Assembly (NCBI GenBank): GCA_019633425.1
Contig: WSUB01000013.1
Location: 310,001 to 374,000 of the forward strand
Direction: 5' to 3'
From: Tulasnella sp. 424
Lineage: Eukaryota; Basidiomycota; Agaricomycetes; Cantharellales; Tulasnellaceae
DNA: 64,000 nt
The notes under the pieces were generated by a model. It was not told where the DNA came from. It was given only the letters and a program-made list of their open reading frames with translations, and did not search any database. The translations under genes were made by a program, and so were the position numbers. This document shows, piece by piece, positions 35,701 to 53,557 of the stretch; positions within the stretch are counted from its first letter, which is position 1, and every line of letters begins with the position of its first letter.

Positions 35701-35798
35701 CTTCGAACGAGTGGTCGGTGGCCACCTTCTATGGATACGTTAGAGTCGATGCGAACTGTTCTTGGAGACTCTGAGGGGCGGCGATGAGGTGATGACAT
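32795..35798 (-). CDS. CorA-type magnesium transporter (ALR/MNR2-like)
   Basis: Two-helix CorA family channel for Mg2+. The last coding exons give a long coiled stalk (YLAQISIEMTDANNQINDV), the first membrane helix ALGTVLVPMNLVTGLWGMNV containing the diagnostic GMN, and the second helix IIGALVGFAVLGGILTY, ending KLLRSS. The cytosolic funnel has TWWLDVTCPTEEEMRMLSK, FSIHPLTTEDILMEEAREKIE and YINVTSDWISYALIDDITDAF. The N-terminal ~480 residues are long, disordered and Ser/Pro-rich, as in fungal MNR2 proteins of the vacuolar membrane. Exon 1 is 35798-35549. An upstream in-frame Met at 35855 is an alternative start. Alr1-like (plasma membrane) and Mnr2-like (vacuole) cannot be separated by eye. 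Confidence 0.9.
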
Positions 35799-36376
35799 TT
35801 TTCTGTGGTCGGTTAGCGTGATGACGCTGGGTGAGGAAAGTCGGTCAGGACGCAAAGGATTTCCGCGCTTCGTATGTCCGGGTCTTATATCCGCGGTATT
35901 CGGGTTCTCTGCGGGTCAACCCACATCTAATCAGGTCCCTTATAAGCCAGAAGAGCATACTTCCTCGATTACAAATAGACATATAAAGCGCATTGCGGAT
36001 TAAGACAAGTATACGTAGGAAAGAATCAAAATAAACAGAACGGAAATTCAGGTACCCGCAAATTCCCCTAGACGCCTTTGCTCACCTCCCCCTCTCTCCC
36101 TCATGGACAACCCCAATATTGCGGGCGCAGTGTGATCGATAACAAACGAAGAATATTAAAGTCTCCTCCTACCACCATAGAAGACAACCCAGGTAAGTCA
36201 GCCCTTGAGGAAGTGCTTTCAGCGGACATGTAACGAGGAATTAATCAGCTTATGTCCGCGATCTTCAAAGTATACTTCATACGGGGTCGACCCGAATTGT
36301 ATCTGATAAGCCCTAGATCTTAAAAGAACTCTTCCGAGTGAGAAAGAAAATAAACAGACCGGCCATTCATTTACCG
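35799..36376. promoter_or_regulatory. shared upstream region of the Mg transporter and zinc-finger genes
   Basis: Divergent promoters. No gene or clear motif recognised. Confidence 0.3.
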
Positions 36377-37789
36377 ATGAGCTCTCGCAAACGCCCTCCG
36401 GCAAGCTCGAGTCGACTCCTCCTCTTCATGGACGCGCCTAACCTCTCAACGCAAAAGATTCACAGTGACAAGGCGTCAAATAACAACAGAGGAGACGTGA
36501 AGCCTCTTCCCTTCGCCGCAGAAGACGATTCTGGCAAGCCCCGCTGGTAATGTGGCATGTTGGCATCCCGCACTCACCGACTATCCTGGTCTTGTAGACA
36601 TGATATTCATGCACTGGATATATCCCGGTACAGAGCCTCCTCGTGACACGGGCGATTGGAAGCCATTCATCAAGTCTTCAAAACCAAAACGCGAAGAGAA
36701 TCTTCTTCCCATAAACGGTGCCACGCGACCGATGCGCCCGTTGGAGAACACTCCCGCAACAGACTGGAAGCCTAAAAAGTCGGGATCCACGTTTGATGAA
36801 CTTCCCGTTCCGATTAAGGTGGAAAATACAGCTGATCAACCGCCGTCGACTGCCAAAGTCCGAGCGACCCGCAATACTCAACCATCGCGCAACGCGTCCA
36901 AAGCTCGCAAGACCCGCAAAAGGGGTTCTGAGAGCGCTACGGAGAAGCCACCCTACGTATGTCATTTTAAGGGGTGCGAAGTGACTTTTACGACGATCTG
37001 GCACCGCAGCCGCCATGTGAAGTGCGTGAGATATTCCGACCACGCGGTACCGAACATGCAGTTAATAGAACCATTTCTTACAGAACACTGCACCAGGCTC
37101 CCCAATACCAGTGCCAGCTTTGCGAAAGGTGGTTCGCCCGTTTAGATTATTGGAGAAGACACTTCAAAAAATGTTTAAACTACCATTGCTCGCTCGACTC
37201 TCCCGTCTCCACACCGGCAAACAAACCTCAGACTTCGAACCCACCAAAATACCTCCGGCCACGCCGCACCCCATCGCCAACCAAGACTCAGGCTCGAAGG
37301 CCAAGTCCGGAGAGTCCTGAAGTTCCGCTCTCCGAAGTGGCTCGATTAAAGCGCGTCGTAATCGACGACGTGAACTCGTTCCAAAGGAGTCTCTTTGGGT
37401 CCCAGGGACTCCAGTTCCCTTTGGTTCGGTCGGCAACCACGCACCTTACACCGTCCATTACACCTGGTTCCTCGCAATCGACGTGCCTTGAAAGTCCTCC
37501 GGCTGCGACTCTATCAGCAAAAACAGCAAACCCGTTTGCGGCCCGGAGTCTTTCAAACCGGCAACCTTCGCTGTTCGACGTCGACGTCGGCTTCACCGTA
37601 AAATCAGAGCCGACGTCTTATGCCTCTCAATCAACTGCGACCTCGTCACAAATCATTTTTGATCGACCCGAACAAACGTCGGAAACTGGCGCGCTTGACG
37701 ACTATAGGTTTCCCTCTATCTCAACGGACGCTTATGAGGAGCTGGATGTCGAATCGTCGCTTATTCACTTTGGACCTGCTTCGCCTTGA
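36377..37789 (+). CDS. zinc-finger protein, putative transcription factor
   Basis: Two adjacent fingers. The first, YVCHFKGCEVTFTTIWHRSRH, is C-x4-C-x12-H-x3-H. An intron (GTGCGT at 37019 to TTACAG) joins HVK to TLHQAPQYQCQLCERWF, giving the second finger C-x2-C-x12-H-x4-C (YWRRHFKKC). The link between fingers then has normal spacing, which supports this splice. The N-terminal ~140 residues are basic, and the ~200 residues after the fingers are Ser/Thr/Pro-rich, ending IHFGPASP. The link of exon 1 (MSSRKRPPASSS...) to the coding stretch LVDMIFMHWIYPG is unresolved: the obvious GT donor leaves the wrong phase. Target genes unknown. Confidence 0.65.
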
Positions 37790-39116
37790 GCTCCATCCTT
37801 CTCTAGCTTCTACACCCGTTATCTGGGCTCTCATACTCCATCTCCTGCTTAATCATTTGCTGTGTATTGTCCAGCTAAGAAACTTACCCCAGTCAATGTC
37901 CGCACTTCGAACTTTGGCCGACTGGCACGATATGGAAAATTTGACATCATAGAGTGTGCAATACAAGACAGTGTTTCCCCTTCTCGTTCCCACGTGTTTA
38001 ACCGGTATTAAGAGCATAGTATACTTCTTATTCTCGAATTCAGGGGATGTCGTGATTGGGAGTAGACAAGGAAATTAAGAACCTCAGGCTCTGAAATAAA
38101 GCCAACAATCAGAGCACCCTATCATAAAATGTAGTAAAAGAGCTGATAAGCGTCTCGTTGTCTGTCCTAAGCTCCGGCACGAATGGAGATGATGCAAGTT
38201 CAAGTACGGAAGCCTAGAGGATAGGGGAAGATTCGGATGTTGATGTTCGGCTTCGTCCCACTTCGCCAGCATTCCCCCGTATACAGCCTTGAATAAACCA
38301 GAGATTCCTAACTATAGAATTTTTAGGGATGGGTAGTAGTAATAAAGTCAGAGATAGCGGCGCCGACGAAATTAATAAGTCAATATGCCTTCCGTTCGGA
38401 AGGATTAGACCGAGACTCACCGCGAGGGGTTAGTCTCAGAGTCTCAGCCTGCCTGTCCTCCCATCTGGGCACTCCTGGCCTGGCAGTCTGAGACTCCGAG
38501 ACCAGCGAGGGGTTGCATGTTAGAAATACCCATTAAGGTGAGCCATTTCTGGCCATATTGCTAATAATCATCCTAAAAGGCCCGTGGTTCGTTATCTCCG
38601 ATTTTATCAAGGCTAAATACGGATGAGGTGTTTTCCACCCGGAGGTAGAAGGACGAAGCTGAACCTCGAAATCCAAAGTCTTCCGCTGCCTCCCTGCTAT
38701 CTCGGAGAAGCTTAGCTGGCCGACGGGGAGAGAAATGCCGATGTCGAGCACTTTGGATGTCTAACGAGTGGAAAAGCGGAAGAGCAATCATTGGCAAAGA
38801 GCGAATACTCGGAATAATTAAATGGACGAGGCGAGGTCGTTCATCTCAAACCTTTAAATGAAAGTTGCCTGTAATTTCCGTTTGCTCGGAGGAACTATAG
38901 TGAATAGACAGAGGTACGAAGCTCAAGAAATTCAAATCGAGAAAGTGCTCGCGCTCGAGAATGCGTTTGTTTTCAGTCACATTCAAAGCTTGGCCAAGAG
39001 AAGTTTTGGATCAACACTAAGAAACATCACAGAAAGCAATAGAATGGATGTAATAGAAGAAGTTATGAATACAAAGCCTAAGCTCGCCAAGCTGGGTCAT
39101 ATATCCACGAAGGTAT
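37790..39116. other. 1.3-kb intergenic region with a tiny inverted-repeat element
   Basis: No gene seen. It contains the 73-bp inverted-repeat unit listed separately. From about 39020 onwards it is recognisably related to the sequence at 44290-44380, downstream of the KDM5 gene, so the segmental duplication reaches past the stop codon. Confidence 0.45.
38432..38504. repeat. 73-bp inverted repeat flanked by a 10-bp direct repeat
   Basis: Ends of about 22 bp pair with three mismatches (AGTCTCAGAGTCTCAG on the left, matching the complement of CTGAGACTCCGAGACC on the right). GCGAGGGGTT lies outside both ends (38422-38431 and 38505-38514). It could be a minimal non-autonomous transposon or a simple hairpin. 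Confidence 0.45.
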
Positions 39117-41494
39117 CTACTTCTCAATAGGGTAATCCCCTTGACTTGTAGTCTCATCAAACGCCTTGCCACCCTCCCCGAGGAGCCTCTTCACTCTCCT
39201 AGGATTTTTAGTTGCAGGTGATGCTGGGACCTTCCGCTTCGCGAGTCTTGAGTGCGGTATGATAGTGCTTGAGCTCCCATCCAAAGAACTGGGTGCCAGA
39301 GAAGCCGGCGAGGCCAATCCGGCAGAAGGCACTGCAAGCATCGGAGTTTGCGAAGGCTCTCGTGGAGCGGGAGTCGACGGTCCCACAGAGCTTTGCGGTT
39401 GAGCAGCGGATGCTGGTGGCTTGGCCGCGAACGACGAGTCTGGGTACTGGTTGCTACCTGGGACGAATCGTTCCAGTTCCAATATAATGGTGTAGTCTGT
39501 GGGAGGGGGGAGACGCTTCCGGATCAACTGCCAGCTGTAGCTTTCAAGACAGGCTTTAGTATCGACATAGACATCTGCTTCCTGTTCGGCTGTTGTGAAA
39601 GTGGTATCAGAGACGGGACTTGGTACGCCGGGCTATGTGACTTACCGACTGTTCGAACGCGCACAGGAGATTGGGGATATTGTTTGCCCTTTCGGATCAT
39701 GCACATCGGACACCGCCAGGGTTTGGGGGCAGGATTGTTGGCTTCGTCGTATCGCACGCAATAGCCGTGGAAGCTGTATGAACAGGAATTGCAAGCGATG
39801 AGGCGATGCCCAAGGTGACTGCCCTTGCAGAGGCACCGGGATCCGTCGGTCGCGAGACGCGTGACTTCTGCAGTGAAGATGAACTTCGGGCGACGTTGGG
39901 TCTTTTTCTTCTGAGACGTGTCCTGGGACGCTTTGGTATTGTTTGTAAGTACACGATGGAGATGGCACAGGGTAAGACCATATGATGGCAAGTCGGGGCG
40001 GGCTTTGATACTGATACTGAATTGCATCTTGTAAAGTTTGCGCAAGAAATGCCGGGTCTGAGGGATGAAGGTAGTGGCTGGTGGATTGATGGTCGCTTCC
40101 GTTACAGTGGCCAGGAAAACATCAATCGCCCTAGTGAGTCGATCAACGTAGGTGATGATGATATCCATATGCTCCCATGCCAAGGAGTAATTGCGGGTAA
40201 GGTCGGGTGCCGCCCTCGCGATCGGGAGGAGATCCGTGAATTCGAAATTGCGCGTTTTGGTCAACGACCCGTTCCAGTGGTGATGATCGCAGAACGGGCA
40301 TGATCCCTCGATACACTTGGAGTGGAATTTAGCCCCACATTCATCGCATTGTACGGCGTCGGCTTGTTTCTCCACGGTAGCCTTTACAGGACGAGGGCAG
40401 ATACAAGTGCATTCAGGGTCTGTCGGCGGTTTGTCGTCCTCCGGCCGAGTGTTGTGCACGACGTCGTCGACGATAAGCTTGCCTTGCATCGCAGGTTCTG
40501 GAGTCCGGTACCACGGGAGTTTCCCCAGCCAGGCGTCATGCTGAACGAGTTGCTGGTCGACGATGTCGAAGCTTGGGATTATGAACAGCCATAATACCTT
40601 CTGAACGGTGTTGCGCATGTCCCGAAGCTCCTCGAATAGCGGCTTGTGTGAGGCCTGCGGAGAATAACGATTGTTGAGGATGTCGAAGCAGGTCTTCTCA
40701 ATGTGAGCAGCCTGTGGAGCGACTTTCGCTAGGATCTGGATAGCAGGGATGAGGAAGTCCTTTTGCGTGTTGGAAACGAGATGTTGCGCGTCCGCGAACG
40801 GTGTGCGGTGGCCGGCAAGAGGGATAAGTATAGCTATGGCCTGCTTTTCAATTTCGCGAGCACGGCTACGGACAGTGTTAAGCTTCTCCAACAGCGACGG
40901 GAAGACCGGGACCGGGCACGGTGGGGCCACCAACTTATTGAGGTCCTCCAGTGCGATGACAGGTTGTTCGAGGACCATATGGGCATACCTGCACCATTGG
41001 CTCCCTCGTTCTGCCAGCTCCTTCAGCTTGACAGCTTGTTCATTCTCCGGGGGCAGATGGCAGTTTACGGCCTGTCTTTGCAGTTCCTCGACGTCTTCCA
41101 TAGTCAAGGCCGTATCTTGCAAGTCGCGGAGTTCCTCAAGTAGCCTGATGCGTTTTACGACTCTTGCAACGTCATTGAACCGGCGCAGAACGTAGTTGTG
41201 ACTGAACGCTTCGTAAAACAGGGTGTCCCAAACGGCCCGATCCAATGGTGCGTTGGGGCCAGCTTGATGCAATTCGGTAAGCATCGTACCAGCGCGCTGG
41301 TCCCACCCAGCCGCCCATGTGTCCAGATTCGCAAGAGCGCGCATTTCGGACGAGTCAAACCGAAGCTCGGCCGCCTCACGAAGGAGGTCCGCCACGTCCT
41401 CGGAATCGTACTTTGCGGGAACAAATGCTTGACTCGCGGGGGGTTGCTGGCGGGGAAGGTGTTTCCCCAGGATCGGTAACGGACGGTTGCCGAG
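39020..41494 (-). repeat. segmental duplication, copy A (of 44290-46960)
   Basis: Near-identical by eye to the 3' half of the KDM5 gene, including introns and about 100 bp of 3' flank. Homology stops after GGACGGTTGCCGAG near 41494. The best-conserved part is coding. Confidence 0.85.
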
Positions 41495-42195
41495 AATTTT
41501 GGAAGCAAGAGATATTATTTCGTTGACGTCGCCTCTAAACCTGGAGTTAGAACGCTCGCGAAGAGAGTTTTCTTCCCCTAGGGTGGAGTCATATAGCTTT
41601 TGACGCGAATGTAATGGCGCCGAGGCAAGCTCCTCAATTTCAGGCCGAAGAACTCGAAGATGATGAGGTGGGGGAAAAGCGGCGTTTGGATCGGTGGAGC
41701 GCAGGGAAGTGTGCCGGTACGTTTCAAAATCAGAGAGGACGTTTTGATAAATTGCGGACAGCTGATTGATCGATGCTTGGTTAGCCTGAGACCCTGACTC
41801 CGGAAGTCCCAGCTTAGCCCCGACGGCTGACCATAATTGCTTCTCAGCAACCTGTTTCGGCAAATGGTCAAATTGTGGCATACGAGATCGCAGTGGAAAG
41901 GTTAAGGCTTACCGCGCGGCCACCTCCCAAAGCACCAACCATGAAGAACAGCTGATGAAGTTCAACCTCCTTTCCCTCGACCATTTGCGGCTCGAAGGCA
42001 ATTTGCCGTTCATCCGAGTAAATGTTGAAAGCGTTCCAGAAGAGCTCATAAAGCTGCAGAGAGGAAGTCGAGCGCTCCGGCTGGGATTGCTGATGACCTT
42101 GCGCTACTGTCTGGTGTGATTGGGGGAAGCTGTTGGTGGCGTTGATGCCGAGTGACGGAGAGCTTTGGTGCAAGGAATCATGTGGGGCCGTGGTC
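39117..42195 (-). CDS. chimeric ARID - PLU-1 - PHD protein, possibly fused to the upstream kinase
   Basis: The front is an ARID domain of the SWI1 type: LYELFWNAFNIYSDERQ, then VELHQLFFMVGALGGGRA spliced over a short intron to VAEKQLWSAVGAKLGLPES and LSAIYQNVLSDFETYRHT. After a linker, from about 41494 downwards, the sequence becomes a near copy of the 3' half of the KDM5 gene at 44.4 kb. It has ILGNRPLPILGKHLPRQQP, the PLU-1 helices, a Cys/His-rich PHD-like finger (VQCDECGAKFHSKCIEGSC) and the final PHD (CLCKGSHLGHRLIACNSC). No JmjN or JmjC is present, so it cannot demethylate. The open frame over ~785 codons has no stops. No upstream Met fits an own start: an in-frame TAG precedes the ARID, but an acceptor ending at 42196 would join it in frame to the kinase exon ending at 42296. 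Confidence 0.75.
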
Positions 42196-42291
42196 CTACA
42201 GAGCCATTGATACGACGAGCTCTCAGCATCGTTCTAAATTCCGCAACGGCCACTAGCTGACCCCCGCGTGCGAGGCAGGCGGTTGTCTCGC

Positions 42292-43518
42292 TCACCTGTC
42301 AAAATCCTCCACCAATCGTGGAGTCGGCAAAGCTGACTCTATTACTCGGAAGCAGTCAATTGCTGAAGGTCGTTCGCAAGGCTGAACCGTCCAACATCTT
42401 CCCAGGAGGTTCTTGAGATCTGCGACAGGTAGAGAAAGACTTTCTGTATCACTCGGAGGCTCATTATTCATGAGGGCAAGTATAATTGAATGTTCCATCT
42501 TCTTCTCTTCATAAGGTATTCTGTTGGCTAGTGCCTAACGGCCTCAACATTAAACATGGATGCGAAAAGGCAAGGTTGATGCGGAGCAGGTCAAACTGAC
42601 CTCGAGAACCAAACAACCCCACGCCCAGATATCACGTGGTAAAGAGTGCTTGCTATTCTCATCTTTTAGGAGCTCTGGGCTGTAGCAACGGAGTGTACCT
42701 TTAAGCCCATCACTGGTGGTAAGTCCCGTTGAGCCATCTTCCAAGGCTTTGGATAGGCCAAAGTCCGCAAGCATTCCCCTTCTACTCGCGCTCACGAGAA
42801 CGTTTTTCTTAAAAATGACCCTTCAGGGTGGACGAATGCACTGCGGAAAGGAAGCCTCGTACCATTTTCAGGTCTCCATGAAGTACGGGTGGGGTTTGTC
42901 CGTGGAGGTATGCGAGTCCATCCGTTAAGTCACAGACCTGCATCCGGGGTCACCCATCCAAGGCCGGGCATTCGTTTAGGTGGAAACTCACCAAATGCAG
43001 GCGCACATCCCACGATGGATTCTGCCGGTCAATATATTCCTTCAGATCGCCATGAATCATGTATTGGGAAATGAGCACCGCTATTCTGTAGTCCTTGTCA
43101 AGATAGTAACCTAAGAGGGGGAGAACATGCGGGTGTCGAAATCCTGCCCAAATTTTGAGCTCACGAGCCAAACGCTAAGAGAGGGTCAACATTGCCATAA
43201 ATTGAAGATCGGGGATAGGATTCACGAACAAATGCTAGTCGTTGGGGTTCTTTGTGTCGATTTTTGATGTTAATCGTTTTAGCCGCAACCAGCACCGCAC
43301 TCGGCGCTCCGGAATCCAAGGTTGACACCCGAACGATGCCATATCCGCCAATCTGTTCGTCATATCCTGATTCTTGGGTAAGCCTGCTAATGTCTATAAA
43401 AAGGTGATCGAGGTCTTGGAGGCAGGTAGTCTATTGAGGCAGAGGTGGCATCAGTAGGGCTGATACGGCATGGGACCCGTGCACATACAAGAGCGGTAAA
43501 GTCGAGTTGAACGCTCAT
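42292..43518 (-). CDS. TKL-like protein kinase, copy A
   Basis: Small kinase assembled from short exons. The start MSVQLDFTAL splices to TTCLQDLDHLFIDISRL, then EQIGGYGIVRVSTLDS (glycine loop) and VLVAAKTI (ATP Lys). The next exon is LARELKIWAGFRHPHVLPLL, with hinge QYMIHGDLKEY. The catalytic loop is VLHGDLKM-KNVLVS, followed by ADFGLSKAL, a YSPEL in the APE position, and DIWAWGCLVLE. It ends NLLGRCWTVQPCERPSAIDC...LVEDFDR. If unspliced at the end it stops at 42292. A GTGAGC donor inside the last codons (exon ending 42296) allows continuation into the ARID-PLU-1-PHD frame at 42195. All catalytic residues seem present (HGD in place of HRD, usual in this fungal group). It is paralogous to the plus-strand kinase at 56.1 kb. 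Confidence 0.82.
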
Positions 43519-44383
43519 AGATGATCTTGCACAATGGCCGAGGTAAAAAGATGTAGTGCTTGCAAGCTGATATGTGGGGGGAATAGTCTGGATCGAAACT
43601 GGTCGTGGGTGTAGCGTTGAACAAGTGGTGTCTGCCGGTTCTATGGAAAGATTGTTTTCTACGTAGACTTCCTCCCTGAAGGTATTCTGACTTTCACTCA
43701 TTCCCCGCCGAAGGCGCCCGCAGTGGTAGCTTGTAGTATAATACAACGAGAGAAAAGAAAGCTTTGCGTTTCATCAACCGAATTCTCGGTGCTGTGCACA
43801 TTCGGGGTTCGTGAAACTCGGCGTGGCGCCCTCTCAAGTTTCGGGCGACGTAACTCACAGGCTACTCGCTGTTCTGATCATCGCCTCAAAATGCCTCAAA
43901 CTTACGTATATAATATTCAGAGAGAGTACAGCAGGTCTCGGAAAATGCGTAAGAGCGAGACATTTTAAAAGGCAGTTCGTAAGAGAAGGTGGTTTGTTCT
44001 TTGCCAAGTACACGTGACGTCGTCGTCTTCTTCGCCGCCGTAAATATTGGTGGTTGGTGAAATTTCTCACTGAGCAGAGAGTAGCTCATCTTGTCCCGCC
44101 AAGGAGAGCGTATCGCTGGCGGCTTTGAGATCCATAAAACTGAAGTTAGCGCCCCCCCCCCTGACTGAGGCCTGTTAACTGTGACGGCAGACTTTGGTTG
44201 GTTTGGTCTGGGTCAACGCGAAAGTGGTGCAAGGAAATTTCTAACTGCAAACGAGAGTACAGAGCGCTCTCGAACAGAATCAAGAAATCATCACATAAAG
44301 CAATAAAATAGGTAATACAAGAGGATATGACTACAAAGCCCTCGCCTATCCAGCCATATTAATCTGTCCGCCACGTATTTCCA
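43519..44383. other. intergenic region with a decayed copy of Mg-transporter coding sequence
   Basis: Upstream of kinase copy A and downstream of KDM5. 44025-44112 resembles 35232-35320, part of exon 2 of the magnesium transporter gene, on the same strand. A run of about 10 C lies at 44152-44161. 44290-44383 resembles the flank at 39020-39116. Confidence 0.55.
44025..44112 (-). pseudogene. short relic of the Mg-transporter gene
   Basis: About three quarters of positions match 35232-35320 by eye, including TCTTCTTCGCC and AGCTCATCTTGT blocks in the same order. In-frame stops and the lack of the rest of the gene make it a relic. Confidence 0.55.
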
Positions 44384-50681
<6,298 letters not shown>

Positions 50682-51402
50682 GATGAGGGGAGGTTGGTGG
50701 TGGTTAAAGGGTGGTTCTGGGAGAGGGAAAAGAAACAGGTAGATCCCTCTTCTCAAAAGCAAACGGGAACACATCACGAAACTCCTCCGACCATCCGGAC
50801 TCTGGTCAGCACCAAAACTTTCACTATTGACATCCCATAAAACGTTCTAAATGTTAAGTATTCATATTACAGAGCATCATGAACCACTCAGATCATCCCC
50901 CAGACGAGGGTAAACGTTGGGGGGCGTTGGGGGCATCAACGAGCGGACTGCATTGCAATCAGAACGGAGTCTTGCCCTCGTTACAGTCACCAAGCCACGA
51001 AAAAGGTCTCCGTGTCCGAGTTCACCCGACGCCACAGGGACATCTTTCAGGGCTGCTGTCGGCGGCAATTTCCAAGTTTAATGAATTAGGCAGTTCTACC
51101 GATTACGTAGAAGACACAAAGATATAAAACCCATTAGCGACATGGAAATTCGTCAACGTTTGAAAACCAGTGCAAACGGGTTGGTCCCCCATCTGCCCGT
51201 TCATGTCTAACCCTTGTTGAACATCCAGAAGCTTAAGGCACCACTGGATCCGAACAGGTCACAATCGCTCAAAGTGACAGCCCTCTTTCGCACGCCGAAG
51301 AAGCTCCACGACATCGCAGGGAGGGTGATCACCAACTCAGGGCACCTTTAGCCGCAGCTAGGTACCACGTTCATGTCAGTACACCTCGGAAGTAGTAGCC
51401 CA
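50682..51402. promoter_or_regulatory. upstream of KDM5 and downstream of PRI1
   Basis: 5' flank of KDM5 and 3' end of the primase gene, both on the minus strand. No gene recognised. Confidence 0.35.
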
Positions 51403-53208
51403 TCACTGTTTCCACAACCCACCTTGTCGTCGTTCTCTAGCATCAGCCATAATAGCAGCAGTGTGTTTCTCAAGCATATCCACATATGGCTTCAACTTGG
51501 TTCGTTCCCACTCTGAGTGAAAAAAAGTCCCTCCTTCTCTCAGCGGGCTGTGCGCGCTTCAAAGTTGGAAAGAAGTGTGACCATACCAGAGTTGTTGTTC
51601 TCGGCTTGGCCCTCAACTCCGCCGCCTGCCTGAGCGAGGCCCAGCTCCTCCAACAATTCTCCAACGGTTGGCACAGTCATCGGATCAAATTCGTTGATCT
51701 TTGCTGGGTCGACCGGTACGCATATCCGTCCTGAATAGAGATTCACCATCAGCTGCGTAAAATGAAAGCCCACGTCAACAAGCGTAAAATCTGAGAGGAG
51801 ACGCACCAGTAGCTGGGTGGATACAGAACGGCGCTTTCAACAAGTGGTTTCGATGCTTCGAGACTTCGGCGTCGAGGCGAGGGTAAGTGTATTGGAGGAT
51901 GATATCTTCAGCTGCGGGCAGCAACGTTCCTGTCTGTTCAAAACAGGAATTACGACGAAGGATGCTTCAGTGTTTGCAGTACAGGAGAAGCGAGATTGTT
52001 GCGCATAGAAAATAGGGCTGACCTGGTCAGCTTTCATAAACTTTACAAAGTCCGCCCATTTCGCCTTTGACGGCTTATCGGGATTAGCTTCCCACTTTTC
52101 TCTGAGAGCATCAACAACATCTACCCAGGGCAGACCCAAATTCGATCAGCACCTTAACGTCAAGGGAGCCAGCCAACGGTGTTGGGGTGAAAAAAAAAAT
52201 CCCAGTCCTCACCTTTCCTCGGTATCAACTTTAATAACTCCTCCCACCCTCCTTCCTTCTTATCAAAGCATTTCTGATCCTCCAAAACAATCTCCACGAA
52301 CTTGCCACTCAACCGGTCGTACGATTCCCTCAACGCCGGGTGCAAAGCCGCGGGTTTGCCCAGTTGCGTCGTCGACCGCACGTTGACTTTTTTAGACATC
52401 TCTTTGCCACCTTTGATCACCTCTAAATACGAGAGCAGCGTTCGCCGCTCGTCGTCCGTCAACGCTAGAGCAGCTTGGTCCGACACCCAACAATGGATCC
52501 CTCGTCGACCGGAGTACACCCACAGGAGATGCTTGAACCCGAATTCCTCTATACGCGCGGAGTGCCCCCATCAGGTCAGAGAATGTCGCAGAGGGGCATT
52601 ATTGAATTTGAGAATACGTACCTCGTAAAGCCGGATCCAGAACTTCCACAGCAGCGCTAATGTACGCCCAACACCTCCCACAAATCTCCTTACCCGAACA
52701 GCACGTTCGGATTTCGTCGTAATCCGTCATATCAATATCAAAGACCAACTCCCTCAGCATCGGCTTTAGCACACCAGGAGGGAGGGTTTTGCGGTCTCTT
52801 GGCTGATTTGCATGGTAATCCAGCGTTTTCAGTACGTCAAAAAGTGCGGACGAAGAGAGAACGCTCCCACCCTAGCATTATAAATAGGCCCGATTTCAAA
52901 ACGTGTAGGGTTCAGCCGTAGAGCGGTCTGTTTAAATTCTTCGACGTTGCTGAAGGAGTGGTAGCGGAGGTACGTGTCGCCGATGAGCGTGAAGGCGAAT
53001 TCGCGGTGGGTGAAGAGGTTGCTTGGTGCTGGGTTCGACGAGGAGAACGCGTCATTCCAAACTGCAAGGTAGGTAGATAACCAGGAATGAGAAGCTCACC
53101 GTGGTTCTGATTCAGCCATGTAAACAAGGGCTTGAATGGATATAGCCGCTTGTAGAAGGAGAGCGTTACTTGGGGATCGCTCGCGTCGACTTCCATCACG
53201 TCGATCAA
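51403..53208 (-). CDS. PRI1: DNA primase small subunit
   Basis: Catalytic subunit of primase that makes RNA primers with PRI2 and DNA polymerase alpha. The start [13 protein letters not shown] leads to [20 protein letters not shown], then [34 protein letters not shown] with the metal-binding Asp pair, the zinc-knuckle-like [16 protein letters not shown], and [15 protein letters not shown], the SGRRGxHxW nucleotide site. The C-terminal part shows [18 protein letters not shown] and [16 protein letters not shown], as in eukaryotic p48. Several introns of 50-100 bp interrupt it. The stop at 51403 is tentative, because a GT lies close to the end. Length is normal. Confidence 0.88.
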
Positions 53209-53557
53209 GTATTATATACGTTTAAGAGCTCTCGTATCGGTTGGATTGCAGTGGTTCCCTCCGGGTTGAGAGAGTAGTTAGGCAGGGTCTTGTCTGTGTG
53301 GCTAGTGAGGGTGTAGAGGAGTAGGAGAGACGCGACGCGTCGTGCCACGCGGGAAACAGTCCAGATCGAAATGGTGCACCTCCAGGAGTGTATTTGAAGA
53401 CTCAGCCAAGCTCAAGACGCACAGCAAGTCACACTTAAGAACCCCATACAAAGTAAATTTCACGGCTTCCCAAGAATGAGGTGTGTTTACATTATTAATT
53501 CACCATTTACACATATAAGTGATTTCGCTACCCCTGCCGACGAACAAAGCACCTCTT
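53209..53557. other. intergenic region, nothing recognised
   Basis: Between the 5' end of PRI1 and the 3' end of the SBDS-like gene, both on the minus strand. Confidence 0.35.
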
